Assembly (NCBI GenBank): GCA_020444325.1
Contig: JAHLLD010000015.1
Coordinates: 62,001-126,000 of the forward strand
From: a bacterium
GTDB taxonomy: Bacteria > Bacteroidota > Ignavibacteria > SZUA-365
DNA length: 64,000 bases
Direction: 5' to 3'
Shown one piece after another: positions 1-9,004 of this stretch. Below the pieces are notes generated by a model. It saw only the letters and a list, made by a program, of their open reading frames with translations, ran no database searches and was not told where the DNA came from. The first letter of the stretch is position 1. Every line of letters begins with the position of its first letter. A program made the translations under genes and the position numbers.

Positions 1-1
1 T

Positions 2-1864
2 TTCTCTACTATATATAATGCTTCCGTGGAAATACGGAGTTCCATTCTCAACGCCACGCTTATCATCATTGCGGCGTTTGTCCCGCTGTTCTTCCTCAGC
101 GGAATGGAAGGACGCATGCTGCGTCCCCTCGGTATTTCCTTTATCGTATCGCTGGCAACATCACTGCTCATTGCGGTTACCATTACGCCGGCACTCGCGA
201 GCAAGCTGCTGACCAGGGGACGTACACTTGCGGTCTCGGAGCCCCGCGGCGTACGATGGCTCAACCGGGTGTATGAGAAACTTCTGCGGCGCGTGATGCA
301 GCATTCGCGTATGGTGTTTTTCGCGTCAACCCTGCTTTTCCTCGGGGCGATCGCGGGTCTCCTGAGTTTCGGGCGAAGCTTCCTTCCTGAGTTTAACGAA
401 GGCTCGCTGGTGATTACTACCGTCGTGAAGCCGGGTACGGGACTGGCGGAATCGGATTCCATCGGTCGGCATGTCGAGCGCATACTGCTCGAGATACCGG
501 AAATCCAGACGACCGCAAGAAAAACCGGCCGTGGCGAACTCGATGAACATGCCCTCGGTGTCAATACTTCCGAAATCGAAACGCCGCTGCACATGCAGGA
601 GCGTCCGCTCACCGAAGTCCTGGATGATATCCGCGGCCGTCTCTCCCGCGTGCGAGGATTGGTGTTTACAATCGGCCAGCCCATTGGTCACCGCATCGAT
701 CACATGCTCTCAGGCACGCGCGCCAATATCGCGATCAAACTCTTCGGTCCTGATCTCGATCGGCTCGCTTCGATCGGTGGGCACATCAGGCAGCTCGTCA
801 CGACAGTTCCCGGTGCGGCGGATGTATCGATGGAACAGCAGGCACGCATCCCGCAGTTGCAGATTCGGCCACGGCGCAGCATGCTTGCGAAATATGGCAT
901 CACCATTCCCCGCCTCATGCGCTTTGTGGACGTGGCTTTTGCAGGCATGCATATCTCTGAGGTCTATAGTGGTCCACGCGTCCATGACCTCGTTCTGCGA
1001 TACAACGATGCCAACCGGATGAACCTCGACGAACTCCGATCCACCTTGATCGAGACCGGGGCGAGATCGGCGATGCAGCACAGTTCCGAGGATGCGATTG
1101 AGGAGTTCTCCGGGAAAATACCGCTCTCGTATGTCGCAGATGTCGTGTCCACCAACGGTCCAAATACCATCAACCGGGAGAACGTCCAGCGCAGGGTTGT
1201 CATCTCCGCGAACGTCGACGGCAGAGATCTGCGCAGCGTGGTCGACGACATGCGACGTCTCATACAGCAGGAAGTGGATCTGCCCGAAGGGTATCATGTG
1301 ATGTATGGTGGACAGTTTGAGAGTGAATCCGCCGCGTCTCGTACCCTGTTGCTTGCCTCATTGTTGTCGCTTCTCCTGGTGGTATTGCTGCTGTACCAGG
1401 AGTTTCGTTCACTGCCGCTCGCGCTTGTCGTGCTCCTCAATCTGCCGCTCGCACTGATCGGGGGGATACTCAGTATCGCCGTGACTTCCCAGGTGCTCAG
1501 CATCCCTGCTATCATCGGTTTTATCACGTTGTTCGGTATCGCGACCCGCAATGGCATCCTGCTTGTTGCCCGGTACGAACGGTTGCGTATTGAAGGGCAG
1601 GGGATGACCGAGCGCATCGTGCGTGGATCCGTTGATCGCCTGAGTCCCATCCTCATGACGGCACTGACTGCCGGACTCGCTCTGATTCCGCTCGCGCTTT
1701 CAGGTGGCACTGCAGGCAACGAAATTCAGAGTCCCATGGCAAAAGTGATACTCGGTGGCCTTCTCACTTCAGTCGTTCTCAACATGTTCGTGATCCCTCT
1801 TGCCTATGCTTCCGTCGACCGCTGGCGGCCAGAACCCGGCAAAACTGCACAAAATCCCGAATAA
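2..1864 (+). CDS. CusA/CzcA-type heavy-metal efflux RND permease (5' truncated)
   Basis: This is the C-terminal part (about 620 residues) of an inner-membrane RND pump of the heavy-metal efflux (HME) group, which drives metal ions out through a three-part envelope complex using the proton gradient. The reading frame is open from the first bases of the window, so the true start lies upstream and the GTG at 26 is internal. Visible: a transmembrane stretch followed by LSGMEGRMLRPLG, typical of the end of the first RND half; a periplasmic porter part with KTGRGELDEHALGV, typical of CusA/CzcA; and a last block of several transmembrane helices with FGIATRNGILLVARYERLR. The partner adaptor and outer-membrane channel genes would lie upstream and are not visible. 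Metal specificity cannot be read from this fragment. No terminator follows the stop codon. Confidence 0.9.
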   Translation, partial: FSTIYNASVEIRSSILNATLIIIAAFVPLFFLSGMEGRMLRPLGISFIVSLATSLLIAVTITPALASKLLTRGRTLAVSEPRGVRWLNRVYEKLLRRVMQHSRMVFFASTLLFLGAIAGLLSFGRSFLPEFNEGSLVITTVVKPGTGLAESDSIGRHVERILLEIPEIQTTARKTGRGELDEHALGVNTSEIETPLHMQERPLTEVLDDIRGRLSRVRGLVFTIGQPIGHRIDHMLSGTRANIAIKLFGPDLDRLASIGGHIRQLVTTVPGAADVSMEQQARIPQLQIRPRRSMLAKYGITIPRLMRFVDVAFAGMHISEVYSGPRVHDLVLRYNDANRMNLDELRSTLIETGARSAMQHSSEDAIEEFSGKIPLSYVADVVSTNGPNTINRENVQRRVVISANVDGRDLRSVVDDMRRLIQQEVDLPEGYHVMYGGQFESESAASRTLLLASLLSLLLVVLLLYQEFRSLPLALVVLLNLPLALIGGILSIAVTSQVLSIPAIIGFITLFGIATRNGILLVARYERLRIEGQGMTERIVRGSVDRLSPILMTALTAGLALIPLALSGGTAGNEIQSPMAKVILGGLLTSVVLNMFVIPLAYASVDRWRPEPGKTAQNPE

Positions 1865-2077
1865 TCAATATGATAGAAAAATATACGATGATGTAGTGTA
1901 AGGTCAGGTACTCTGCTTTCTTACAAAACTGTAATGCAACTGAAAGGATTTCGTAATGTAGGGTTCAGTCCGCTGTAAGGTTGATGTGCTAGACTGCGTA
2001 TTGCACTCGTAGCACAGTGAATGCAAGCCGCTGCGAGATGCAAAGTTCATTGACATCAACCAGCAAAAAGGTGCAGC

Positions 2078-5000
2078 ATGCAACGTTCAGCTCCAGCATT
2101 TGCACTGATATTGATTGTCTTCTTCGCTGCAGGCAGTCTGGTCGCGCAGCCCCTGCGCACGGATTTCAGGCAGGCCGCGAATGACGACAGTCCCTACATT
2201 ACCGGTGAAATTCACTGGACCCAGTCGATCCTGCAGAGGAACAATTCCATCTATTACGAGGGGATGTCCGTTCCTCAGCGGATATTCTTCATGAATATAC
2301 CGTCGACGCAAGGGGATGTGCATACGCTCAAGTTCAGTCACCGCGCGACGAAAAGCGGAAAGCACGCGTATGACTTTCTCACTTCGTATGACCAGGCGGT
2401 CAAGGCTGCTATCGCCATCGTCGGTCCCACCGTCATGCATACCCTCAATCCCTGTGGGGATGAGATCGGTCCCCCAAAGAACATGGGTGCGATCTGTGCA
2501 CAGGTGCGCGGAATGTTTTCGCGAAGTGTGGAACTGCCCTGGAAGATGGGGTCCATTCTCGGGCATGATGTTGAAGCAAGTGCGAAGGCCTACGAACAGC
2601 GTTTTGGTAAACGTGAATTGATGCTTTACGGTGATGCGAATATCACCTCCGCCAGCATCACCTTCGATGGATACACGAGCGGTGCAGATCCTCTCGCACA
2701 ATACACGCTGACATGGACATCGTCTTCAGCCTCCGTGCTCATCGAAATCGCGAGTCACCTCGCGATGAGCATCGATGTCACCGGTGCTGGAACTGGTATC
2801 GGCTACGGTGCCGGACTCGGTGCAGGGAGCATCAAGGGTGGATCATACCACTTCATGCTCGACAGGCTCGACAATCAATCGCTCGGGAATCAGGACAATC
2901 AGATTTCCAGTGCTGCGGTGATGCAGAGCATTACCTGCAGTACGATCGGACCAGATGTTGTCTGCGCGAACACACAGAACAGTTATACATTCAACACAAC
3001 ACTTACGGGACTGAGTTACACCTGGTCGTTATCGAATAACACCAGTGGTGCGTCCATTGTCACTTCACCGACAGGCTCCACGGTCACGGTTGATGCGGGC
3101 AATCTCCCGGGAAGCTACACGCTTACCGTAATTGTGCGCGACGGGGTGCAGACCGTCAGCTGTCCCATCCAGGTCAGCGTCAACGGATTTGCCGTGTCAG
3201 CGGTTGCTCAGCCGATACTCTGCAACGGGAATCGGACACCTGTCATCGTGACCGCCAGTGGTGGGACACCGCCGTATTCCGGGACCGGAACCTTCCTGAA
3301 GCATGCGGGAATGCACACGTTCACGGTAACCGATGCGAATGGCTGCAGCAACAGCGCTACGATCACTGTAAGTGAACCATCCGAACTCATCGCTTCTGCG
3401 GTTACCAATGCTGCACTGATCTGCAGCAACAGCACTGCGGAAGTTACCGTGTCTGCTGTGGGTGGAAAACCACCCTATCGCGGGACCGGAAAATTCCAAC
3501 GTGGTCCGGGCACACATCATTTCTCTGTCTACGACGCCAATAACTGTGTCAGCTATGCAACGCTGACGGTTGCCTCCGCTCCCACGCTCAATGTCACAGC
3601 CGTGACGAGTGCAGCTATCAGCTGTGCGGGTGGAACGGGCCAGGTCACGGTTTCCGCTGCGGGGGGCACGCCGCCGTACACCGGGACGGGAACGTTCACT
3701 CTCAGCGCGGGAACGCATCAATTTACTGTCACCGATGCCATGGGCTGCAGCGAAACCACATCATTTACGCTGGCCGAACCTCCGGCGATGCAGGTTGCCG
3801 CGCTCATCACATCGCAGATCAGCTGCTACGGCGGCAGCGGTACGGTGGTGGTGTCCGCCAGCGGCGGCACGCCTCCATACAGTGGAACCGGCACGCAGAC
3901 GCTCACTGCCGGCACCCATACCCTCACTGTGACAGATGCGAATGGCTGTTCGGCCTCCGCGACTGTAACCCTCACGGAGCCTTCATCCGCGCTCAACGTC
4001 AGCGCAGCAGTCACATCGGCAATCAGCTGCAATGGCGGCAACGCCACGGTAAGCGTCACCGCAAGTGGTGGTACCGCACCGTACACCGGTACCGGTACAT
4101 TTTCGAAGTCCGCCGGTACGCACACCTTCACTGTCACAGATGCGAACGGTTGCAGCGAGTCGACAACTCTTACCATCACGCAGCCGGCAAATGCTCTGGC
4201 CGTCGCAGCAACAGTAACGTCGGCGATCAGCTGCCATGGAGGCAGCGGTACGATTGACGTGACCGCAAGCGGCGGAACGCCACCTTACAACGGAACCGGT
4301 ACATTCAACAATACCGCCGGCACGTACACGTTCACCGTTACGGATGCCAACAATTGCACGGCATCAGCAACGGTGACGCTGACTGAACCTGCTGCGGCGA
4401 TTTCTGTCAACGCGGCAATCACCTCGCAGATCAACTGTCACGGCGGGACCGGGACAGTTGAGGTCACGGCGAGTGGAGGTACTCCTCCATATACAGGGAC
4501 GGGAACGTTCTCGAAGACCGCCGGAACCCACACCTTCACGGTGACGGATGCAAACGGATGTTCGGCGTCAGCGAGTGTCACCCTCACGGAACCGGCGACA
4601 GCGATGAATATCAGTGCTGCCATCACCTCACAGATCAACTGTCACGGCGGTACGGGCACTGTCCAGGTTTCCGCAACCGGTGGTACCCCGCCTTACACGG
4701 GTACCGGCACATTCACGCTGACGGCCGGGACACATACGTTTACTGTTACGGATGCGAAAGGATGCACTGCATCGACCAGCCTGACGCTGACCGAACCTGC
4801 CTCCGTCATGAGCGTAAGCGCTGCCGTGACCAGTGCGATCAACTGCAACGGTGGCACCGCGACAGTAGACGTGACTGCGAGTGGCGGTACGCCACCCTAC
4901 ACCGGCACGGGCACATTTACCCTGTCGGCCGGGACGCACACCTTCACCGTTACGGATGCGAACGGCTGCTCAGAATCGACGACCCTGACCATCACGCAGC

Positions 5001-8000
5001 CTGCGCAGGCACTGGCAGTTGCTGCGGCGGTGACCAGTGCGATCAACTGCCACGGCGGTACTGGTACAATCGAGGTGACCGCGAGCGGTGGTACGCCCCC
5101 TTACACCGGTACGGGAACATTCTCGAAAACCGCAGGGACCTACACTTTCACCGTCACTGACGCAAAAGGCTGCTCGGCCAGCGCATCCGCGACATTGACG
5201 GAACCTGCAACCGCTTTGAACATCAGTGCAGCGATCACCTCGCAGATCAACTGTTACGGCGGAAGTGGCACAGTGACCGTATCGGCGAGTGGTGGTACGC
5301 CGCCATACGCAGGCACGGGTACGTTTACACTTTCTGCAGGTACGCATACATTCACGGTTACCGATGCGAATGGCTGCAGTGCTTCAACGAGTGTCACACT
5401 TACGCAGCCTGCCGCGTCACTCACGGCATCCGCAACAGCGACACTCATCCTGTGTAATGGTGGCACATCAACCATCACGGTCAGTGCAACAGGCGGAACG
5501 CCACCGTATACGGGAACGGGAACCTTTACGGAAGGAGCCGGATCCTACATGTACACCGTGACCGATGCGAAAGGCTGCAGCGCAAATGCAACTGTGAACG
5601 TGAACGAACCGCCGGCACTTACCGTGAACCTCACCGCACCGCTGATTCTCTGCAATGGTGGCAGCAGCAATGTTACAGTGAACGCGAGTGGCGGAACACC
5701 TCCGTATTCCGGTACGGGCAGCTTTACAAAAGGTCCGGGCACGTATACATTTTCCGTCACGGACGCAAATGGCTGTATGGACAGCGCAACGGTCACATTG
5801 ACCGAACCGCCGGCATTGACCATTACGGCAACGACAACCTCCATTCTCTGCAACGGAGACAGTGCAACGGTCACCGTGTCCGCATCAGGCGGCACGCCAC
5901 CGTACTACGGTGTTGGCACCTTCAGCAAGAGCGCCGGAACGCATACATTGACTGTCACCGATGACAATGGCTGCTCCGCTTCGACAACTGTCAGCATCGC
6001 GGAACCGCCTCCTCTTACCATGACAGCCAGTGCAACCCCGATATCGTGCCATGGCGACAGTTCCGTCGTCACGGTTACGGCAAGTGGCGGCACCTCTCCC
6101 TACACTGGCACGGGTACCTTCATGCGCGGTGGCGGCACATTTACCTTCGTCGTTACCGATGCGAACGGTTGCTCGAAAGCGCAGGCGCTCACGATAGTGA
6201 ATCCGCCGACGCTGGTTGCCGACATCAGTGCAGCACCGATTCTCTGTAACGGTGGGACGACAACGATCACGGTTGGAGCCAGTGGTGGAACAGCTCCGTA
6301 CAATGGAACGGGTACATTTACCGAGGGAGCAGGAACGTATACCTACATCGTCAGCGATGTCAATGGCTGTTCCGACACCGTTTCCATTACGTTGCAGGAG
6401 CCGCCACTGCTTGTAGCGGCATCCACGTTTACCCCGATTCTCTGCAACGGAGGCTCATCTACCGTTACAGTGACCGCGCACGGTGGTACACCGGTGTACA
6501 CCGGAACCGGGACATTCACTGTCAGTGCAGGCAGCCATACTTTCACCGTAACGGATGCAAACGGTTGCACGGCAACAACGACAGTCAATATTCCGCAGCC
6601 TCCTGCACTTTCGGCCGTGGCCACAGCTTCTTCGGTTTCGTGTGGAAAAGACAGCACACTGGTTACCGTGACCGCAACGGGCGGGACCTCTCCCTACACT
6701 GGCACTGGCAGCTTCTATCGCGGACTCGGAACGCACACCTTCGAGGTAGAGGATGCCAATGGCTGCAAGGTCTCGACACAGGTAACCATCACCGGTCCCC
6801 CGGCCCTGTACGCTTCGGCCAACGCGACCCCGATACTCTGTCATGGCGGTACCTCAACAGTCGATGTCACGGCCTGGGGTGGTACGCCACCGTACAACGG
6901 TGTCGGGACCTTCACCGTCGGCGCCGGCACATACACGTACGTGGTCTCCGATGCGAACAGCTGCACCGACACCGTGGTTGTGACGATTATCGAGCCGCCT
7001 GCACTTGTTGCAGCAGTGACGGGTGGACCGATCCCGTGCAATGGCGGGATAGCCACGCTCACCGTTACCGCTTCCGGTGGAACCCCGCCATACAGTGGAA
7101 TCGGAAGCTTCGATCGCAGTGCCGGCACGCATACGTTCGTCATCGTCGACGGCAACGGCTGCACGGATTCCGTCTCCATCACCCTCATCGATCCTCCGCC
7201 TCTCTCGGTCACAGCGACGGCGACCCCGATTCTCTGTCATGGAGATGTATCGACAGTCACCGTTACTGCCTCCGGAGGCACAGCGCCATATACTGGAACC
7301 GGAACGTTCATCAAGTATGCAGGCACGTATATCTTCCCGGTGACCGACGCACGTGGCTGCACGGAGTATGCGACCATTACGATTACAGAACCGCCGGAAC
7401 TCGTGGCAATGGCAAATACACCGACCGTGCTCTGTGGCAAGAACAGCGGCGACATTGTCATCACGGCGATGGGAGGAACCCAGCCATACACCGGCACCGG
7501 GACCTTCTCCAGGACCCCGGGGACATACGAGTTCATCGTCGTGGATGCGAATGGCTGCCGCGATACCGTACAGGCAACCGTCGCGGGTCCGCCTGCGCTC
7601 TACGCCGCAGTAAACGCGACCCCCATTCTCTGCCATGGCGGCACCTCCACGGTAACCATTACGGCATATGGCGGAACCCCGCCGTACAGTGGGGTAGGTA
7701 CCTTCACCTATGGAGCCGGAACGCATACCTTCACGGTGGTGGATGCCAACCAGTGCATGGATACAGTGACCATCAATATATACGAGCCGCCCCCACTCAC
7801 GGTGGTCTGCACGCTCGGTCCCTGTGTCAATGGTGTCCGGACCATCACTGCGACCGTATCGGGTGGAACGCCCCCGTATACCTATAACTGGATGCCGTTC
7901 GCGTCACCCGATCCCTTCGTGGACGTGGACTGCAGCTTCAACGGACTCGTGACCCTCTTGGTGCGGGACGCCAACTGGACTTCCAGCGATCCCAACAACG

Positions 8001-8371
8001 CCGCATGTGAAGCCTCCTGCAGTATCAACGTATTCTCCAAGGGTGCTGCTGAGCAGAACTCACAGCCTGGCGTGAATGAATATGCACTGTATGAAAACTA
8101 TCCCAATCCCTTCAATCCCACGACGACAATACGCTACTTCCTGCCGGAAGAGAGCGTGGTCGAGCTGAGCGTGATCAATACTCTCGGACGCACCGTCGCG
8201 ACCGTTGTCGATGAGGTGCTTCCGGCCGGTATGCATTACGCCATCTGGAATGCCACGGAGAGCTTCGGATCACAGATGCCATCCGGAAGCTATATCTACA
8301 GGATTCATGCGAAGTCCCGCGAGAGCAATCGTGAGTTCGTTCGTGAACGTCTCATGATGCTCCTGCGGTAA
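2078..8371 (+). CDS. Giant SprB-repeat adhesin exported by T9SS (2097 aa)
   Basis: A cell-surface adhesin-like protein. A signal peptide (residues 1 to about 24, ending in LVAQP) sends it through Sec. Residues about 25-290 form an N-terminal domain with GEIHWTQSI and KSGKHAYDFLTSYD, a pattern I associate with the front of large T9SS proteins. A PKD/Ig-like stretch follows, then 23 tandem SprB-type repeats of 66-68 residues (about 381-1910), each with GGTPPYTGTGTF and TVTDANGC, and one divergent final repeat. Residues about 2000-2097 are a T9SS sorting domain starting at NYPNPFNPTT. SprB repeats are known from the Flavobacterium gliding adhesin, but repeat content alone does not show gliding here. 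The start has AAGGTG a few bases upstream. A strong terminator follows. No classic catalytic motif was seen. Confidence 0.9.
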   Translation: MQRSAPAFALILIVFFAAGSLVAQPLRTDFRQAANDDSPYITGEIHWTQSILQRNNSIYYEGMSVPQRIFFMNIPSTQGDVHTLKFSHRATKSGKHAYDFLTSYDQAVKAAIAIVGPTVMHTLNPCGDEIGPPKNMGAICAQVRGMFSRSVELPWKMGSILGHDVEASAKAYEQRFGKRELMLYGDANITSASITFDGYTSGADPLAQYTLTWTSSSASVLIEIASHLAMSIDVTGAGTGIGYGAGLGAGSIKGGSYHFMLDRLDNQSLGNQDNQISSAAVMQSITCSTIGPDVVCANTQNSYTFNTTLTGLSYTWSLSNNTSGASIVTSPTGSTVTVDAGNLPGSYTLTVIVRDGVQTVSCPIQVSVNGFAVSAVAQPILCNGNRTPVIVTASGGTPPYSGTGTFLKHAGMHTFTVTDANGCSNSATITVSEPSELIASAVTNAALICSNSTAEVTVSAVGGKPPYRGTGKFQRGPGTHHFSVYDANNCVSYATLTVASAPTLNVTAVTSAAISCAGGTGQVTVSAAGGTPPYTGTGTFTLSAGTHQFTVTDAMGCSETTSFTLAEPPAMQVAALITSQISCYGGSGTVVVSASGGTPPYSGTGTQTLTAGTHTLTVTDANGCSASATVTLTEPSSALNVSAAVTSAISCNGGNATVSVTASGGTAPYTGTGTFSKSAGTHTFTVTDANGCSESTTLTITQPANALAVAATVTSAISCHGGSGTIDVTASGGTPPYNGTGTFNNTAGTYTFTVTDANNCTASATVTLTEPAAAISVNAAITSQINCHGGTGTVEVTASGGTPPYTGTGTFSKTAGTHTFTVTDANGCSASASVTLTEPATAMNISAAITSQINCHGGTGTVQVSATGGTPPYTGTGTFTLTAGTHTFTVTDAKGCTASTSLTLTEPASVMSVSAAVTSAINCNGGTATVDVTASGGTPPYTGTGTFTLSAGTHTFTVTDANGCSESTTLTITQPAQALAVAAAVTSAINCHGGTGTIEVTASGGTPPYTGTGTFSKTAGTYTFTVTDAKGCSASASATLTEPATALNISAAITSQINCYGGSGTVTVSASGGTPPYAGTGTFTLSAGTHTFTVTDANGCSASTSVTLTQPAASLTASATATLILCNGGTSTITVSATGGTPPYTGTGTFTEGAGSYMYTVTDAKGCSANATVNVNEPPALTVNLTAPLILCNGGSSNVTVNASGGTPPYSGTGSFTKGPGTYTFSVTDANGCMDSATVTLTEPPALTITATTTSILCNGDSATVTVSASGGTPPYYGVGTFSKSAGTHTLTVTDDNGCSASTTVSIAEPPPLTMTASATPISCHGDSSVVTVTASGGTSPYTGTGTFMRGGGTFTFVVTDANGCSKAQALTIVNPPTLVADISAAPILCNGGTTTITVGASGGTAPYNGTGTFTEGAGTYTYIVSDVNGCSDTVSITLQEPPLLVAASTFTPILCNGGSSTVTVTAHGGTPVYTGTGTFTVSAGSHTFTVTDANGCTATTTVNIPQPPALSAVATASSVSCGKDSTLVTVTATGGTSPYTGTGSFYRGLGTHTFEVEDANGCKVSTQVTITGPPALYASANATPILCHGGTSTVDVTAWGGTPPYNGVGTFTVGAGTYTYVVSDANSCTDTVVVTIIEPPALVAAVTGGPIPCNGGIATLTVTASGGTPPYSGIGSFDRSAGTHTFVIVDGNGCTDSVSITLIDPPPLSVTATATPILCHGDVSTVTVTASGGTAPYTGTGTFIKYAGTYIFPVTDARGCTEYATITITEPPELVAMANTPTVLCGKNSGDIVITAMGGTQPYTGTGTFSRTPGTYEFIVVDANGCRDTVQATVAGPPALYAAVNATPILCHGGTSTVTITAYGGTPPYSGVGTFTYGAGTHTFTVVDANQCMDTVTINIYEPPPLTVVCTLGPCVNGVRTITATVSGGTPPYTYNWMPFASPDPFVDVDCSFNGLVTLLVRDANWTSSDPNNAACEASCSINVFSKGAAEQNSQPGVNEYALYENYPNPFNPTTTIRYFLPEESVVELSVINTLGRTVATVVDEVLPAGMHYAIWNATESFGSQMPSGSYIYRIHAKSRESNREFVRERLMMLLR
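3218..7807 (+). repeat. 23 tandem SprB-type repeats, period 198-204 bp
   Basis: Each unit begins at a Cys in a (L/S/N)C(N/H/Y)G(G/D) context, passes through GGTPPY and ends near EPPAL. Units 4-10 are 68 residues, most others 66 or 67. The amino-acid sequence is well kept while codons differ strongly between neighbours, so the DNA repeat is much weaker than the protein repeat. A 24th, divergent unit follows from 7808. Confidence 0.9.
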
Positions 8372-8396
8372 TCATTCCAAACTCATCACTTCTGTC

Positions 8397-8425
8397 AGGC
8401 GCCCCGATTCCGGGGCGCTTTTTTT
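8397..8425 (+). terminator. Rho-independent terminator of the SprB-repeat adhesin gene
   Basis: An 8-bp perfect stem GCGCCCCG/CGGGGCGC with a 4-base loop is followed by a run of seven T. It lies 26 bp after the stop codon. Confidence 0.9.
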
Positions 8426-8604
8426 GTTCGACCATTCCCGACGTGCGGCATCTGGATATGATATTCATGATCTCCGGGCCCGGTTGCTGCCATGAATTGG
8501 CCGAATCCATGGCCAATCCAATGTTTTTGGAGTGGAGAAAAGGGCCGTTCCCGGCCCGGATTTGACATTTATTTAAACCAAATCAAAATAAATTCGACTC
8601 TCTC

Positions 8605-8633
8605 TTGACTTTTTCAATGCCGGAGTGCATAAT
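8605..8633 (+). promoter_or_regulatory. Predicted sigma70-type promoter for the HYR-repeat adhesin
   Basis: TTGACT (8605-8610) and CATAAT (8628-8633) are separated by exactly 17 bp, in an AT-rich island of the 580-bp gap between the two giant genes. Transcription from here would give a leader of about 360 nt before the ATG at 9005. An alternative -35-like TTGACA lies at 8562-8567 but I see no matching -10. Confidence 0.55.
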
Positions 8634-8666
8634 GCACACGTCACTTTCGGACAAATAGAATGATTT

Positions 8667-8690
8667 ATATCCGGGAATTGCGCCGGATAT
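8667..8690. repeat. Inverted repeat in the leader of the HYR-repeat adhesin
   Basis: Perfect 8-bp arms ATATCCGG and CCGGATAT flank an 8-base spacer, about 30 bp downstream of the predicted -10. It could be an operator or an RNA hairpin. There is no T-run, so it is not a simple terminator. Confidence 0.5.
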
Positions 8691-8741
8691 GTGTCTGTCC
8701 CGGCGGGAGGTGGATTAATCCATACTGCCGCCTGTGCTGAA

Positions 8742-8795
8742 ATGAAAGCTCACAGCTCAATGAAAGCTCACAGCTCAATGAAAGCTCACAGCTCT
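8742..8795. repeat. Three tandem copies of an 18-bp unit
   Basis: ATGAAAGCTCACAGCTCA occurs three times head to tail; only the last base of copy 3 differs (T for A). The unit is 6 codons long. Read from 8742 it gives a 32-codon open frame (three copies of MKAHSS, then 14 more residues, stop at 8838-8840). No ribosome-binding site precedes it, so translation is doubtful. It sits in the leader of the gene at 9005. Confidence 0.85.
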
Positions 8796-9004
8796 TTGAG
8801 GCACAGTGGAACAGACACCTTCGCGATAAAGGAAGCATGACAACATGGACGCCGGATCGGGATTTCTCGTGTGGCCCGCCCGGTCGTCTCTATCAGTAAA
8901 TGCAGCGATTGTGCTGAGGGAACCGCCTCTGTCGCACAATTATGTGCATCTGCTTGCAATGATACACCACTAGACATCTTTCACAGTGAATTGAGGAGGA
9001 ATAC

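Noticed and set aside
2049-2054. TTGACA at 2049 as the promoter of the SprB-repeat gene
   Set aside because: It lies too close to the start codon at 2078 to leave room for a -10 and a leader with the ribosome-binding site.
4746-4760. GATGCA-C-TGCATC inside the SprB array as a motif copy
   Set aside because: Arms and spacer length differ (1-base spacer), and it falls in repeat-coding DNA.
6565-7887. Plus-strand frame of 440 codons inside the SprB array
   Set aside because: Frame-shifted reading of the repeats, rich in His, Arg and Trp, with no homology.
8742-8795. The triplicated 18-bp repeat as a CRISPR array
   Set aside because: Copies are contiguous without spacers and too short.
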